This document shows positions 6,787-7,454 of a stretch of DNA of 7,454 bases, piece by piece. The translations under genes were made by a program, and so were the position numbers. Below the pieces are notes generated by a model. That model saw only the letters and a list, made by a program, of their open reading frames with translations, made no database searches and was not told the DNA's origin. Origin of the DNA: Planctomycetaceae bacterium. GTDB taxonomy: Bacteria; Planctomycetota; Planctomycetia; Planctomycetales; Planctomycetaceae. Position 1 is the stretch's first letter. Every line of letters begins with the position of its first letter. The stretch spans positions 1-7,454 of the forward strand of contig JAJDEK010000304.1 of the NCBI GenBank assembly GCA_029259875.1, given 5' to 3'.

Positions 6787-6792
6787 TGACCC

Positions 6793-7454
6793 GTGCACCG
6801 TTTCGATGCCAATCTGAATTCACTATTTCAGGAAGCGGAAAAACAAGGTTTTTTAACATTTCAACAGGTACATACTTTTCTCCCTGATGAAGGGGGCGAT
6901 CCTGCCCTGATCGAGTATATTGTACTGGGGCTGGAAGAACGTGGACTTGATCTCATCGATGATCCCAATATCGACATTGATGATGAGGAAGCGCCTGCCG
7001 TTGCAGAAACTACTGCTACAGAATCTGACGTTGCCCCTGATGCAAGCGAAGGGTCTGATGAAGTCTCTGCTGCGGTTGTAGAACCAGAGACTTCTCTCTC
7101 TTCACGTGATCCGATTCGCATGTATCTCAGCCAGATGGGGAATATCCCTTTGCTGAGTCGTTCACGCGAAATCTTCCTTGCAAAAAAGATTGAGATTACC
7201 CGCAAACGGTTCCGACGCACTGTTCTCGAATCCGATTTTGCTCTTAAAATCGCAATCGACACACTGGAGAAAGTCTACGCGGGCGAACTTCCTTTTGAGA
7301 GAACCTTAAGAACCTCTGATACGGAAGATGCGACCAAAGACCAGATCATGGGTAGAATGCCATTTAATCTTGCTACCCTGAAGGCTTTACTCGAGAAAAG
7401 TTATAATGACTTTGAGCTGTTAAACTCAGGTGAGCTTACTAAGCCGGAACGACG
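6793..7454 (+). CDS. rpoD: RNA polymerase primary sigma factor RpoD (N-terminal part, runs off the right edge)
   Basis: The housekeeping sigma-70 factor, which directs RNA polymerase core to -35/-10 promoters. The first 220 residues are in the window, with no stop before the edge. Residues 8-56 (LNSLFQEAEKQGFLTF, then LPDEGGDPALIEYIV, then LGLEERGLDLIDD) are region 1.1, the DNA-mimicking inhibitory domain. An acidic, Ala/Glu-rich linker (57-103) follows. Region 1.2 is DPIRMYLSQMGNIPLLSRSREIFLAKKIE (106-134), matching the E. coli DPVRMYMREMG block. Residues 135-220 begin the region between 1.2 and 2 (helical, charged). The GTG start has AGGGAG six bases upstream. The gene diverges from citrate synthase across about 1 kb and may have a long structured leader. 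A paralogous primary-like sigma factor is the only serious alternative; presence of region 1.1 argues for the main one. Confidence 0.93.
   Translation, partial: MHRFDANLNSLFQEAEKQGFLTFQQVHTFLPDEGGDPALIEYIVLGLEERGLDLIDDPNIDIDDEEAPAVAETTATESDVAPDASEGSDEVSAAVVEPETSLSSRDPIRMYLSQMGNIPLLSRSREIFLAKKIEITRKRFRRTVLESDFALKIAIDTLEKVYAGELPFERTLRTSDTEDATKDQIMGRMPFNLATLKALLEKSYNDFELLNSGELTKPER

Larger units (their letters stand above)
5769..6792. other. Long intergenic region between citrate synthase and rpoD
   Basis: About 1 kb between two divergent housekeeping genes with no convincing protein gene. The left half (to about 6250) is AT-rich. It contains the citrate synthase promoter, a hairpin at 6046-6065, a direct repeat of AATTCTGA at 6104-6120, TTATAA boxes at 6125 and 6134 and a 14-bp palindrome at 6178-6191. 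The part from about 6250 to 6480 is richer in G and has several local stem-loops. A plus-strand frame of 111 codons (6251-6586) covers this part, but it has no ribosome site or family resemblance. A bulged hairpin lies at 6663-6714, just before rpoD. I recognise no known RNA: the conserved cores of RNase P RNA, tmRNA and SRP RNA are absent. Confidence 0.7.

Noticed and set aside
6635..6859. Minus-strand frame of 74 codons across the rpoD start
   Set aside because: It runs antisense into the rpoD coding start and over its ribosome site, and has no recognisable domain.
6861..7262. Minus-strand Ser/Arg-rich frame of 133 codons inside rpoD
   Set aside because: It is the antisense reading of the acidic linker and region 1.2 of rpoD. 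The low-complexity Ser run mirrors GAT/GAA-type codons on the plus strand.
1..7454. CRISPR array, tRNA genes, mobile elements or a defence cluster
   Set aside because: I saw no regularly spaced repeats, tRNA cloverleaf-type sequence, transposase or integrase motif, or restriction/toxin-type genes in either strand.

Overview
The window looks like chromosomal core DNA of a planctomycete, probably a Gimesia-like member of the Planctomycetaceae. I base this on remembered family resemblance, not on a search. The signs are a sigma-70 factor with a planctomycete-type N-terminus, a small zinc-ribbon protein and a winged-helix/AAA+ ATPase of types I recall from that group, wide gene spacing, and several genes with GTG or TTG starts or no clear Shine-Dalgarno site. 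Composition is moderately AT-rich. I see no tRNA, rRNA, CRISPR array, insertion sequence, integrase or phage gene.

Layout from left to right. (1) A plus-strand winged-helix/AAA+ ATPase (about 89-1693) converges with a small minus-strand zinc-ribbon gene (1715-2029). Their 3' ends are only 21 bp apart and share an inverted repeat. (2) A 380-bp intergenic stretch with an imperfect hairpin separates the zinc-ribbon gene from a divergent plus-strand integral membrane protein of the LPG-synthase-TM/flippase-like (UPF0104) family (2410-3453). (3) That gene converges with a minus-strand secreted beta-helix protein (3554-4438). (4) Upstream of the beta-helix gene on the same strand is citrate synthase (4560-5708, or to 5768 with a GTG start). 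A textbook intrinsic terminator at 4504-4531 separates the two, so they are probably independent transcription units. (5) About 1 kb without a convincing gene (5769-6792) lies between citrate synthase and the divergent rpoD. It holds a plausible citrate synthase promoter, a perfect 14-bp palindrome and several stem-loops, one of them about 80 bp upstream of rpoD. (6) The housekeeping sigma factor gene rpoD starts at GTG 6793 behind a good ribosome binding site and runs off the right edge after region 1.2.

The genes do not form an obvious pathway. They are single-gene units with housekeeping roles (citrate synthase, RpoD) or poorly characterised ones (AAA+ ATPase, flippase-like protein, beta-helix protein, zinc-ribbon protein). 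I found no clear new multi-gene system. The best leads are the long structured region before rpoD, the uncharacterised zinc-ribbon protein, and the winged-helix/AAA+ architecture.
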